A stretch of DNA of 64,000 nt from Bubalus kerabau (Eukaryota > Chordata > Mammalia > Artiodactyla > Bovidae), in contig NC_073642.1 of the NCBI RefSeq assembly GCF_029407905.1, positions 5,890,001-5,954,000 of the forward strand, given 5' to 3'. This document shows positions 36,814 to 49,051 of this stretch, piece by piece. Every line of letters begins with the position of its first letter. The first letter of the stretch is position 1. Below the pieces are notes generated by a model that ran no database searches, was not told the origin of the DNA, and was given only the letters and a program-made list of their open reading frames with translations. Both the position numbers and the translations under genes were made by a program.

Positions 36814-36822
36814 ACTAGTGCT
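36566..36822 (+). mobile_element. Bov-tA SINE with an expanded (CA)n tail
   Basis: A tRNA-derived head (GGGCTTCTGAGGTGGTGCTT), the body to GAGTCAGACATAACTGAA, then (CA)n at about 36779-36811. All lie inside 9-bp duplications ACTAGTGCT at 36566-36574 and 36814-36822, so the microsatellite is part of the inserted SINE tail. Confidence 0.9.
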
Positions 36823-36825
36823 TTG

Positions 36826-37031
36826 GAGCTTCCTGGGTTTCACAGTTGTAAAGAATCTGCCTGTCAATGCAGGAGACACAAGAGACACAGGTTTGATCTC
36901 TGGATCAGGAAGATCCCCGTGGAATAGGAAATGTCAACCCACTCCAGTATTCTTGCCTGGAGAAGTCCATGGACAGAGGAGCCTGGTGGGCTACAGTCCA
37001 TGGGTCACAAAGAGTTGGACACTGCTGAGCA
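36826..37031 (+). mobile_element. Bov-tA SINE, second copy
   Basis: A diverged head (GCTTCCTGGGTTTCACAGTT), a B-box-like CAGGTTTGATC and the standard body, immediately after the preceding SINE. No clear duplication. Confidence 0.85.
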
Positions 37032-40000
37032 TACATGTATGCATCCTAGAGCTTAACTATTTATGCAACATGAAAGTTTAATTTCTTTCCCAAACTAAAA
37101 CAAAATTAGAACTTAAAAAGAGAAAATAAAAAAGTTTTATTTCAGTTTAAATATTAAATACACAGTTCAAATATTTGCTTTCCTAGAAACATTTCCAGAA
37201 CTGTACTTTGTCCCAGAGGTCCTGTTTGTCTACCTTGCCTCAATCAGAATTTGAAATTATTCCTTAGGCGAATATTCCACCTAATTGCTTTTTGGTGGCT
37301 TGTGGATTTCTGTTTTTGCTTCTTATTTTGTCTTGGTTTGGTTTTTGTTGTTTTTATGGTGCTTGATGTTTTTTATTCCTTTTCAAGAAGTTAACATTTA
37401 AATTGGCTAAGAACTATCTATCATTTTTCCCTAAAATGAATGCTTCTGTGTACACTTCAGATTTCTGTTAGCCCCAACGGACAATCAATATGCTTCTTAT
37501 TATATAATTTGGGTCTAACCTTTGACTCTTTCTAATATATCTTGAGATTTTTACTTTTGGATAGAAATAGACACAAGTAAAACATATTAATGAAATTTAC
37601 AGTATTTATTATTATATTAGCTGTTTAGACTAATTCTATGAAAACATTTAAAAGGAAACTTTCGATCATTCTTGACCTTCAAAATGACTAATTTTGTGCT
37701 AGTGAACAATGTTTACAAGCATATGTTTGTGCAACTACATGACATATTTTTCCTTATAAGCAGCTCCTGAACTAAGTGAGAGATTCATTCCTCATGAATG
37801 AATTCTCTGTGGAAAGTTGACAAAGAGCAACAATTTTCAGGGATTAGGCCTGGATTGTTTTGTGAGGAGTAAGGGGCCATCTCGTGCTTACCTGCAGTGA
37901 TGTGTGTGTTTATATCCTTATGTACAGTGGTAAAACTGGAACAACTTATTAGCGTGTGTATTACTCTACCTACCACCCTAAACATAGTTGAAACAAGTAG
38001 AAAGGAGCACAGTTTCCTAATGAAAGCATATTAGCTTCTCAAGCTTTTTCTTTTTATGGAAAAAAAGAAAGAAACAGATAGAACTATCTTTTTATTTCCT
38101 GAAAACGTGGGGCCACATTTTTTATTTAAAAAGAAAATCAAGCTTAAATAACTGATGAGAAATTGTTTTGAAGTCCAAATGAGGCTGCGTTCTACTGAAA
38201 GCAGACCATCACATTTTCACTAGGGCACACTTAAGTTACTTCTTGGTCATTTGTGCATAGTGGTTTATTTTAACTGATAAGCCAAAAGTAGTTCTTCAAG
38301 ATATAGGTGGCAAATAGCCTCTGTAACGTTTGTTTAGGACACAGATTTCATGTATATTGTGAGAAAGTACCAGGTTTAGTGTGAACTGTGCCACATGTAA
38401 GAGTTAATCATAACGTGTAGTCGTCTCTTTTTGAAACATGTGTATAAAGGAAAACCGTGAGGTGCCCTAGGAGATGCTCCAGGCAGAAAGGCAGAGAAGA
38501 TTTGCATATCTGCTCTTTGCCTGGATGGAATCCTTCCTGCCTGTGGATTCATCTCCTCCAAGTGGGAGAGAGGAGAAGGATTGCAGAATCTGAAGGTTTC
38601 TTGGAATCTGCACTGAGCACTCAGTGTAGAGGCTCAGTGTAGAGAGCTGGTCCTGAGAGGTGACCTGCCCTGGCCAAATGTGTGCTCTGGTCCCTTTCCA
38701 GGCAAGTGGGTTGAGGGCTAAACCAGGGTCCCTGCCTTCATCAAGTGGCATCCAACAGCCCCTGCTCTACTGTCATCCCATGAGGGCCTGAAGGCTCTGG
38801 CTCTGGGTCCGAGGTCCTGCCATCCTCCTCCTCTCTGTCAAGGATGTGACTCCCTGTTAGCTGTGCGGCTCGTGATTTCCTAGAGAAAAGTGGGCACGCT
38901 TGTGTCCAACGTGCCTTGGCAACGCGGGCAGCACTGAGACATGGGAGGCACTACACCTTGCTTCGCCAGTCTGGTCCCACTGTGCCCTGCTCGGGGTGGG
39001 CTAGGCTGCCCTCTGTATTTGTATTTGGATTCCTATGTTTGTACTTCTAATACAAATAAATGCACATGTTGTCAGAAATATTTGAGCCAAGAGTAGGTAT
39101 CTTTCTTGTTTTGAATGGCCAAACAGGAGGCTGGGAAAAGGCATGGGCTTTCAGGTCCACATGGGTGGGGGGCCTTCCCACCGGCGGGAGTGTAACATCA
39201 ACTGTCCCTCTCGGAGGCTCACCCTTCTGCTAACACCACCCAGAGGCAGATTCTGCAAATGTTAAGAAAGAGGGGGGAGGTTACAAGTGACTTATGTTCA
39301 AAGCATGTGCCCTTCTCCACTCTTGATGAAGCCCAGAAACAGAGACTCCCCCACAAGCCCAAACAACACACCCACCCCTGCCCATGGAGAGCTTGAAATC
39401 CCACTCTAGCCAAGCAAGGAGGCAAGTGCCAGTCTCCAGGGCCTCACCTACAGTTCAGGTGTGATTAAATACTATGGGCAGGGTTCTGAGTTTCTGCCCC
39501 TCCACTATCCATGAACATGAAAGGGAGAACTGATTACTCTTAAAGTCTGAATAGCTGCTCTGTGAGAAAGGGCTGCAGCCCCAAACTAAAGAAAAAGCCT
39601 AGCTTAGCAAACATGATCACAAACCAATGGCCGCCACTGAGGACAGACAGACTTTACACCCCACTTTGGTCAATTTGAACTGAGCACATTTTACTGAAAA
39701 CAAGAATCAGGTCTCCTAGCTCACCTATTATGACTTCTGTGAGACAGCCCAGCCTGCTCCTAGATGGGTGCTCCACTGGAGGAATGGAGCAGGGCCAGCT
39801 ATGAGACATTTTCTTCTGCCTCTGCCAGCTTCCACTTCTTCTCCAAGACTTAGCACAGGCTTCTGAACCTGACATTAGGTTTTCAGATGTCAGCTGGCTG
39901 GGTCAGAAGTATATAGTTTGGTATTTCCATAAATTACTTCTGGATTACTTCAATCTATGTTTGAATGATGGTGAACATTTCATTTTCATTAATCCCTCCC

Positions 40001-40429
40001 TCTTACCAGAACTGTCAAGTTGTCCCTGGTCTGTGACCAGTTCTACAGGCCTCTTCATAGATAAATTACAATCACAGCTGTCTTTTATGCAGGACTATGC
40101 GCTAAGAACTTTGCACACGATGAATCATTCAGTCCTTCTAGTACTCTGTGAAGGAGGTACTACTGTTATCACCTTTATACTGATAAGAAAGTTTAGGCTT
40201 TCCCAATGTTAAAGACCTGGGAAAATGCGGAAAAAGAGTTCAAGTGCTGGAAATATGACTTTATGTACTTCAGAATTTCTGTGCTTAAATATTACACTCT
40301 GCAGCTAGTGTCTTGAAAACTGGAACGTTATGGAGTGAATTTCTGAGAACTTTTTTTACTAAGGCCAAAATTTACTTTTTAATTAATTTAAATATGTTTT
40401 TCTTTGGAAAAGAATATTTTTTTTCAAAA
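37032..40429. other. Intergenic, unique
   Basis: No gene supported. About 38450-39070 and 39110-39900 are richer in G and C than the surroundings and contain short open frames without family features. AATAAA occurs at 39055-39060. Confidence 0.5.
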
Positions 40430-41325
40430 GGGCACAGGGAATGTAAATTGGTACAACCACTATGGAGAACAGTATGTAGGTTCCTTGAGAAAATAAAATA
40501 GTTTCACATGATCCAGCAATCACACTCCTGGGCAAATATCTGTAGAAAAACATGGATCAAAAGGATGCATGCACCCCAATGTTCATTGCAGCACTGTTTG
40601 CAATAACCAAGAGATGGCAGCAACCTAAATGTTCATCAACAGGTGAATGGATAAAGATGTGGTACATATATGCAATAGAATATTAGTCAACCATTAAAAA
40701 GAAAAAACTAATGCCATTTGCAGCAATATGGATGAACCTAGAGATTATCATGGGCTTTCCTGATGGCTCAGTGGTAAAGAATTCACCTACAATGCAGAGG
40801 ATAATGGATTCAGTTCCCAAGTTAGGAAGATCCTGTGGAGATGGAAATGGCAACCTACTCCAGTACACTTACCTGAGAAATCCCATGGACAGAGGGGCCT
40901 GGCAGGCTACAATCCAAGGGGGTCATGAAAGAGTTGGACACAACTTAGCGACTAAACAACATCAACAAAGAGTAGTAAGCCAACTAAGTGAAATAAGCCA
41001 GACAAAGACAAATAATCATGTGTTATCATTTTATGTGGAATCTAAAAAACTATAAGTGAACTTATTTATAAAGCAAAGACTCATAGAGAATGAACTTATG
41101 ATTAGCAGGGAGAAGGGTGGAGTGAAGGGAAAGAGTTGGAGTTTGAATTTGACATGTACACACTACTATATTTAAAATTGATAACCAAGAAGAACCTGCT
41201 GTATAGCACAAGGAACTCTGCACAATATTCTGTAATAACCTAAATGGGAAAAGAATTTGAAAGATAATAGATTAGTATATATGTTAAAATACTAATAATT
41301 TTTAAATAAAATTTAAGAAAAATAA
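40430..41325 (+). mobile_element. L1 3' end, interrupted by a SINE
   Basis: Sense L1 from the ORF2 C-terminus (GGTACAACCACTATGGAGAA, CCAATGTTCATTGCAGCACT) through the 3' UTR to AAATAAAATTTAAGAAAAAT. The frame is broken. It belongs to an older subfamily than the copy at 11393. Confidence 0.85.
40752..40970 (+). mobile_element. Bov-tA SINE inside the L1 3' end
   Basis: Starts with GGGCTTTCCTGATGGCTCAG and ends GACTAAACAACATCAACAA. L1 sequence continues on both sides. Confidence 0.88.
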
Positions 41326-41458
41326 AAGGGCATCTAAAGAATGTGCTAAAATGGTACAATGAGGTCAGCAGTGTTTAGTAGGGATCCACAGAAATCAATC
41401 ACAGTTGTTCTCAGCTGAAAAGTAATATACACAATGTCCTCTCACTTGATTACTTGAC

Positions 41459-42229
41459 TGATGGCAGAAAGTGAAGAGGAACTAAAAAGACTCTTGATGA
41501 AAGTGAAATAGGAGAGTGAAAAAGTTGGCTTAAAGCTCAACATTCAGAAAACTAAGATCATGGCATCTCGGCCCATCACTTCATGGGAAATAGATGGGGA
41601 AACAGTGAAAACAGTGTCAGACTTTATTTTGGGGGGCTCCAAAATCACTGCAGATGGTGACTGTAGCCATGAAATTAAAAGATGCTTGCTCCTTGGAAGA
41701 AAAGTTATGACCAACCTAGATAGCATATTGAAAAGCAGAGACATCACTTTGCCAACAAAGGTCCATCTAGTCAAGACTATGGTTTTTTCCAGTGGTCATT
41801 TATGGATGTGAGAGTTGGACTGTGAAGAAAGCTGAGCACCAAAGAATTGATGCTTTTGAACTTTGGTGTTGGAGAAGAGTCCTGAGAGTCCCTTGGACTG
41901 CAAGGAGATCCAACCAGTCCACTCTAAAGGAGATCAGTCCTGGGTGTTCTTTGGAAGGAATAATGCTAAAGCTGAAACTCCAATACTTTGGCCACCTCAT
42001 GCGAACAGTTGACTCATTGGAAAAGACTCTGATGCTGGGAGGGATTGGGGGCAGGAGGAAAGAGGGACGACAGAGAATGAGATGGCTGGGTGGCATCACC
42101 GACTCGATGGACATGAGTTTGAGTGAACTCTGGGAGTTGGTGATAGACAGGGAGGCCTGGCATGCTGCGGTTCATGGGGTCGCAAAGAGTCGGACATGAC
42201 TGAGCGACTGAACTGAACTGAACTGAACT
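41459..42229 (+). mobile_element. BovB fragment, ORF2 C-terminus to 3' end
   Basis: Starts just after the YADD box (MAESEEELK) with a stop replacing a Lys/Glu codon, then reads MASRPITSWEIDGETVKTVS. A frameshift at about 41790 separates it from the last 135 codons. Ends in (ACTGA)n at 42208-42229. Confidence 0.9.
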
Positions 42230-42289
42230 GAAAGTAAGAACAGATTTTATTACCAGACTCTGTACTGGTTGCAGAGTGGGAATTATAAG

Positions 42290-42940
42290 GAAAGTGAGAG
42301 AGTCAATTCTTAGGTAGGTTGATAAGGAGTCCAGAACCCTCGAGGAGGAGGAGGAGGAGGAGGAGGAGGAGGAAGAGGAGGAGGAGGAGGAGGATGAAGA
42401 AGGGACAAACATTTTTTTCTACAGGGCTTTGCCTTAGTCACATAAGACATTTTTTCTTAAGCTCTGAGTTGCCATGGCAACAATCTATTTTGCCTAAGAC
42501 TAACTGTCTTGAAGCCCAGAGCTAATGATTACACAACAAAACAATGCATCTTGTTCAAGGGTATGTTTCTCATTAAGCTCTGTGCTAATGATTATATAAC
42601 AATAATGGATCTTGCTTGAGGACATGACTCTCCTTAACAGGAACCCATTCCTTCCTGCTAACCTTGTTATCTTAAGATATATGTTGAGGGAGTCAGTCTG
42701 GAAAGACCTTTACAACCTTGAGACATTCTTTTGATCTATTGTTAGTAACCAATTGAAAAAGAATATACGACTAGTGAGAGGGGCACTCTTTCTGCCCCCT
42801 TCTGATGTCTGTCAGAAGCTTTCTCTGTCCCTTCTCACTTTAATAAAACTTAGGCCTCACGAAGCTCTGAGTGACTAAAGCTGCATCTTTGGTTCTGAAG
42901 CAAAATTTTCTCCTTTGGAGATCACGAATCTGACACTATT
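42290..42940 (+). mobile_element. Candidate solo LTR of an endogenous retrovirus
   Basis: The right end looks like an R-U5 region: a pyrimidine-rich stretch (TGTCCCTTCTCAC), AATAAAAC at 42842, then CTGAGTGACTAAAGCTGCATC and TTTGGTTCTGAAGCAA. No internal retroviral genes are visible on either side. The left edge is uncertain and no target duplication was resolved, so this remains a candidate. Confidence 0.4.
42342..42394. repeat. (GGA)n microsatellite
   Basis: Nearly pure GAG/GGA units with one GAA interruption. It creates spurious poly-Arg/Ser frames. Confidence 0.95.
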
Positions 42941-43727
42941 TATTGTAAGCTATCAAAAGGAAATCCTTCACATTGTCATGATTTGGGATCCTGAGATTTG
43001 AAGTGGCATGTTTGAATCTCCTACCCCACACCAGAATAGCTTTTGTTTTCTAAAAGCTGTTCAATGGCTCCTCCCGGGTCAGTTGAGTCTCAAGGGATAC
43101 TCTTCTCATTGTCTCAGGCCTAAAACAAAGTGACATTCAAGCACAGCCCAGAAGGAGAACCTCAAGTTCTATTACCCAGGGAGGTTGCAGACACACTTGA
43201 GAGACTGCAGCATCTTAAATATTTGTAGTTGGCAGGAGTCTGTGAAGCCTGCCTGTGAGTTATGTTAAGGATATTAGAACCAGAAAGGACCAGTTATAAC
43301 ACTGGACTGACTGTCTTTATAAATGAGGGGATTAAACAGTACCAACAATTCATTTTAAGGCCTAACAGTGAAACTATTTCAGTAAAATGACTTGAAATCT
43401 GGATTCACAGTGGCCTTCAGCCAAAGACATTGAAATGCTGGCGCTTCCCTCATACACTATAAAGGAAAAAGCCCAAGTTTTTAAGAGGTGGAAATTTTGG
43501 AGTAGATTCATCATGTGCAATTAATCCACTCATAATCTAACCATAAATAGGAATACTCAGGGATAACTCCCTGACCTAGATACTTATAAAGGCACCAGGG
43601 AAACAGTTCCAGCATCCATGGAAGTTCACAGTAAATAATGGTGGAAGATGCCACCATGAACTCTTGGAGTAACAGGATTAGATGGCATGACTTACCCTAC
43701 AGAGACAGTGGATTCAATGACCATGAT
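42941..43727. other. Intergenic, unique
   Basis: No gene or repeat recognised. Confidence 0.45.
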
Positions 43728-44947
43728 AAGTCCTAGTCAGTTCAGTATCAATTCAGTTACTCAGTCGTGTCCGACTTCTTGCGACCCCATGAATAGCAGC
43801 ATGCCAGGTCTCCCTGTCTATCACCAACTCCCAGAATGTAACCAAACCCATGTCCATCGAGTCGGTGAGGCCATCCAGCCATCTCATCCTCTGTCATCCC
43901 CTTTTCCTCTTGCTGCCAATCCTTCCCAGCATCAGGGTCCCTTCCAATGAGTCAACCCTTTGCATGAGGCGGCCAAAGTATTGCAGTTTCAGCTTTAGCA
44001 TCAGTCCTTCCAAAGAACACCCAGCACTGATCTCCTCTAGGATGGACTGATTGGATCTTCTTGTAGTCCAAGGGACTCTCAAGAGTCTTCTCCAACACCA
44101 CACTTCAAAAGCATCAATTCTTTGGTGCTCAGCTTTCTTCAGAGTCCAACTCTCACATCCATACATGACTACTGGAAAAACCATAGCTTTGACTAGCGGA
44201 CCTTTGTTGGCAAAGTATTGGCTCTGCTTTTGAATATGCCATCTAGGTTGGTCATAACTTTCCTTCCGAGGAGTAAGCATCTTTTAATTTCATGGCTGCA
44301 GTCACCATCTGCAGTGATTTTGGAGCCCCAAAAAATAAAGTCTGACACTGTTTCCACTGTTTCCCCATCTATTTCCCATGAAGTGATGGGACCAGATGCC
44401 ATGATCTTAGTTTTCTGAATGTTGAGCTTTAAGCCAAGTTGTTCACTCTCCTCTTTCACTTTCATCAATAGGCTTTTTAGTTCCTCTTCACTTTCTGCCT
44501 TAAGGGTGGTGTCAATTGCATACCTGAGGTTATTGATAGTTCTCCTGGCAATCTTGATTCCAGCTTGTGCTTCTTCCAGCCCAGCGTTTCTCATGATGTA
44601 CTCTGCATAGAAGTTAAATAAGCAGGGTGACAATATATAGCCTTGATGTACTCCTTTTCCTATTTGGAACCAGTCTGTTGTTCCATGTCCAGTTCTAACT
44701 GTTGCTTCCTGACCTGCATACAGGTTTCTCAAGAGGCAGGTCAGATGGTCTGGTATTCCCATCTCTTGAAGAATTTTCTACAGTTTATTGTGATCCACAC
44801 AGTCAAAGGCTTTGGCATAATGCATAAAGCAGAAATAGATGTTTTTCTGGAATGCTCTTGCTTTTTCTATGATCCAGTGGATGTTGGCAATTTGATCTCT
44901 GGTTCCTCTGCCTTTTCTAAAACCAGCTTGAACATCTAAGCCCTAGT
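43728..44947 (-). mobile_element. BovB fragment (minus) with target duplication
   Basis: Covers the GFRKGRGTRDQI region to the 3' end, in reverse. The longest frame (44762-44193, 189 codons) has the catalytic box changed to YAIDTT, losing the first Asp. Flanked by AAGTCCTAGT (43728-43737) and AAGCCCTAGT (44938-44947), one mismatch. Confidence 0.9.
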
Positions 44948-45079
44948 AATGGTAGGTAAATCAAAGCAATTTGATACACAGCATCTGAGACAATGAACAA
45001 TTGATCCTGAGGTCTGTAGCAATGACACAGATGCAAAATCTGTGAAGGCTATGCTTGGTATATATAATTTAGGAAGGAC

Positions 45080-45348
45080 TAGTGATGGCACCCCACTCCA
45101 GTACTCGTGCCTGGAAAATTGCATGGACGGAGGAGCCTGGTAGGCTGCAGTCCATGGGGTCGGTCGGACATGACCGAGCGACTTCCCTTTCACTTTTCAC
45201 TTTCATGCTTTGGAGAAGGAAATGGCAACCCACTCCAATGTTCTTGCCTGGAGAATCCCAGGGACAGGGGAGCCTGGTGGGCTGCCGTCTATGGGGTCAC
45301 ACAGAGTCGGACGCGACTGAAGTGACTTAGCAGTAGCAGCAGCAGCAG
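45080..45348 (+). mobile_element. Bov-A2 SINE
   Basis: A two-monomer copy with the CCTTTCACTTTTCACTTTCA linker and a (GCA)n tail. The target duplication is unclear. Confidence 0.88.
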
Positions 45349-45794
45349 GGAGTAGTAGCACATGTGAGCATAAAGGACTCTTTTAAACTAGATTCAGAGT
45401 ACCTTTGTTAATCAGATCTCATTGAAAGGAATCCTGCATTATGGCAACCAGTCTATACTGTGATTCTTCCTCGAAGTCTTTCCCAGAGAAAAGGAGCTAT
45501 TCACCAGACTGACTGTGTCCAGAGGAAAGAAAAATAATCAGAATTTCTAGATTTATTCCATTCTGGATAGAATTTTAAAAATTCCCTTTGGACATAAAAT
45601 GACATTAGGGCTCAAAATCAGAGGGGCATATGGAAGTCAGGGAATAAGCAGTCTTGTTTGCCTTGCTCATCTTCTAGGACCCAGAAAAATGATTCGATAC
45701 ATAAGGAAGGGTCAGTAAAACACTTTGGTTCATCCCTGAAGTTGGTAAACTCTGTGCTTTCTGTCATAATATTCATATATCCTGCCTAAATGAT
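45349..45794. other. Intergenic, unique
   Basis: No gene or repeat recognised. Confidence 0.45.
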
Positions 45795-46308
45795 TTTTAA
45801 ATAATTTTATTTATTTTTAATTGAAGGATAATTGCTTTAAAATATTGATTTCATTTCTGCCATACATCAACATGAATTAACCATAGTATACATCTGTCCC
45901 TTCTCTCTTGAACCTCACTATCACCTCCCACATTTTCTCAGCGTTCTAGGTTTTAAGCCACAATTTGAGTTCCTGAATCATACACCAAATATCCATTGGC
46001 TAACTATTTTACCTATGGTAACATATATGCTTCCATACAACTCTCTGTATTTGTCTCACCCTCTCCTTGCCCCTGCCCATATCCAAAATTCTGTTCTCTA
46101 TGTCTGTATCTCCATTGTTGCCCTCAAATAGGTTCATCAGTACCAGCTTTCTACATTATTCATGTGTTCATTAATATATAATATTTTTTTTCTTTCTTAG
46201 TTCACTTTTTTTACTTTAAATTTATTTATTTTAATTGGAGGCTAATATGCTGTAGGTTCATCCACCTCATTAAAACTGACTCAAATGCATTCCTTTTTAT
46301 GAATGAGT

Positions 46309-46604
46309 AGTATTAGATTTGGAGAAGGCAATGGCAACCCACTCCAGTATTCTTGCCGGAAAGGTCCTATGGATGGAGGATCCTGGTAGGCTGTAGTCCA
46401 CGGGATCTCTAAGAGTCGGACACGACTGAGAGACTTCACTTTCACTTTTCACTTTCACGCTTTGGAGAAGGAAATGGCAACCCACTCCAGTGTTCTTGCC
46501 TGGAGAATCCCAGGGACGGGAGAGCTGGGTGGGCTGCCGTCTATGGGGTCGCACAAAGTCAGACATGACTGAAGTGACTTAGCAGCAACAGCAGTATTAG
46601 ATTT
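46309..46604 (+). mobile_element. Bov-A2 SINE inside L1
   Basis: Perfect 12-bp duplications AGTATTAGATTT at 46309-46320 and 46593-46604 enclose a two-monomer copy with a CAGCAACAGC tail. Confidence 0.94.
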
Positions 46605-46738
46605 ATATATGTACCACAACTTCTTTATCCATTCATCTGTCGATGGATCTAAGTTGCTTCCATGTCCTGGCTATTGTAAATAGTGCTTCAATGAAAAATG
46701 GGGTACACATGTCTTTTTTCAATTTTGGTTTCCTAAGG

Positions 46739-47922
46739 TTTTAGAAAAAGCAGAGGAAACAGAGATCAAATTAGCAACATCCTCTGGATCATCAAAAAAG
46801 CAAGAGAGTGCCAGAAAAACATCTATTTCTGTTTATTGACTATGCCAAAGCCTTTGACTGCGTGGATCACAATAAACTGTGGAAAATTCTGAAAGAGATG
46901 GGAATACAAGACCACCTGATCTGCCTCTTGAGAAACCTATATGCAGGTCGGGAAGCAACAGTTAGAACTGGACATGGAACAACAGACTGGTTCCAAATAG
47001 GAAAAGGAGTACGTCAAGGCTATATATTGTCACCCTGCTTATTTAACTTCTATGCAGAGTACATCAGGAGAAATGCTGGGCTGCAAGAAGCACAGGCTGG
47101 AATCAAGATTGCCTGGAGAAATATCAAGAACCTCAGATATGCAAATAACACCACCCTTATGGCAGAAAGAGAAGAGGAACTAAAAAGCCTCTTGATGGAA
47201 GTGAAAGAGGAGAGTGAACAACTTGGCTTAAAACTCAAGATTCAGAAAACTAAGATCATGGCATCTCGTTCCATCATTTCATGGGAAATAGATGGGGAAA
47301 CAGTGGAAACAGTGTCAGACTTTATTTTTTGGGGCTCCAAAATCACTGCAGATGGTGACTGCAGCCATGAAATTAAAAGATGCTTACTCCTTGGAAGGAA
47401 AGTTATGGCCAACCTAGATAGCATATTCGAAAGCAGAGACATTACTTTGCCAACAAAAGTCCGTCTACTCAAGGCTATGGTTTTTCCAGTAGTCATGTAT
47501 GGATGTGAGAGTTGGACTGTGAAGAAAGCTGAGGGCCAAAGAATTGATGCTTTTGAAGTGTGGTGTTGGAGAAGACTCTTGAAAGTCCCTTGGACTGCAA
47601 GGAGATCCAACCAGTCCATTCTGAAGGAGATCAGCCCTGGGACTTCTTTGGAAGGAATGATGCTAACGCTGAAACTCCAGTACTTTGGCCACCTCATGCG
47701 AAGAGTTGACTCATGGGAAAAGACCCTGATGCTGGGAGGAATTGGAGGCAGGAGGAGAAGGGGATGACAGAGGATGAGATGGCTGGATGGCATCACTGAC
47801 TCGATGGACATGAGTTTGGGTGAACTCCAGGAGTTGGTGATAGATAGGGAGGCCTGGCATGCTGTAATTCACGGGGTTGCAAAGACTCAGACACGACTAA
47901 TTGACTGAACTGAACTTAACTG
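46739..47922 (+). mobile_element. BovB fragment with the longest open frame in the window
   Basis: A 319-codon frame (46808-47767) runs from RT motif A (FIDYAKAFDCVDH) to the ORF2 C-terminus. The catalytic box reads YANNTT instead of YADDTT, so both active-site aspartates are lost and the frame cannot encode a working polymerase. Sequence upstream of the Met continues the BovB frame (SRGNRDQISNILWIIKKARE-like). A 4-bp AAGG lies on both sides (46735-46738, 47923-47926), consistent with a short target duplication in the L1. Ends in the BovB 3' UTR and an ACTGA-type tail. Confidence 0.9.
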
Positions 47923-47958
47923 AAGGATATATGACTAGAAATAGTATTGTTGGATCAT

Positions 47959-49051
47959 ATGGTGGTATTTCTGCTTTATCGACTGTGCCAAAGCCTTTGA
48001 CTGTGTGGATCACAATAACTATGGAAAATTCTGAAAGAGATGGGAATACCAGACCTCCTGATCTGCCTCCTGAGCAACCTATATGCAGGTCAAGAAGCAA
48101 CAGTTAGAACTGGACATGTAACAACAGACTGGTTCCAAATAGGAAAAGGAGTACATCAAGGCTGTATATTGTCACCCTGCTTATTTAACATCTATGCAGA
48201 GAACATCATGAGAAACGCTGGGCTGGAAGAAGCACAAGCTGGAATCAAGACTGCCGGGAGAAATATCAATAACCTCAGATGTGCAGATGACACCACCCTT
48301 ATGGCAGAAAGTGAAGAAGAACTAAAGAGCCTCTTGATGAAAGTGAAAGAGGAGAGAGAAAAAGTTGGCTTAAACTCAACATTCAGAAAACTAAGATCAT
48401 GGCATCTGGTCCCATCACTTCATGGGAAATAGACGGGGAAACAGTGGAAACAGTGTCAGACTTTATTTTTGTGTGTTCCAAAATCACTGCAGATGGTGAT
48501 TGCAGCCATGAAATTAAACTTCTTGGAAGGAAAGTTATGACCAAACTAGACAGCATATTAAAAAGCAGAGACATTACTTTGCAAAAAAAAGGTCTATCTA
48601 GTCAATGGTTTTTTTCAGTAGTCATGTATAGATGTGAGAGTTGGACTATAAAGAAAGCTGAGTGCTGAAGAATTGATGCTTTTGAACTGTGGTGTTGAAG
48701 AAGACTCTTGAGAGTCTCTTGGGCTGCAAGGAGATCCAACCAGTCCATCCTAAAGGAGATCAGTCCTGATGTCCTTTGGAAGGACTGATGTTGAAGCTGA
48801 AACTCCAATACTTTGGCCACCAGATGTGAAGAACTGACTCATTGAAAAGACCCTGATGCTGGGAAAGATTGAAGGCAGGAGGAGAAGGGGACAACAGAGG
48901 ATGAGATGGTTGGATGGCATCACTGACTCAATGGACATGAGTTTGGGTGGACTCCAGGCGTTAGTGATGGACAGGGAGGCCTGGCATGCTGCATTCCATG
49001 GGTCGCAAAGTGTTGGACACGACTGAGCAACTGAACTGAACTAATGGTGGT
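47959..49051 (+). mobile_element. Second BovB in the same L1, with 8-bp duplication
   Basis: BovB from motif A onward (the motif is already damaged) to the ACTGA tail, between ATGGTGGT at 47959-47966 and 49044-49051. The catalytic box is intact but preceded by Cys (CADDTT). Frameshifts occur at about 48370, and a short deletion removes the CLL block near 48520. Confidence 0.92.

Noticed and set aside
42319..42412. Arg- or Ser-rich peptide
   Set aside because: Both are translations of the (GGA)n microsatellite on opposite strands.
47959..49051. Tandem duplication of one BovB with 46739-47922
   Set aside because: The two copies start at different points, have different lesions and different target duplications, and are separated by L1 sequence, so they are independent insertions.
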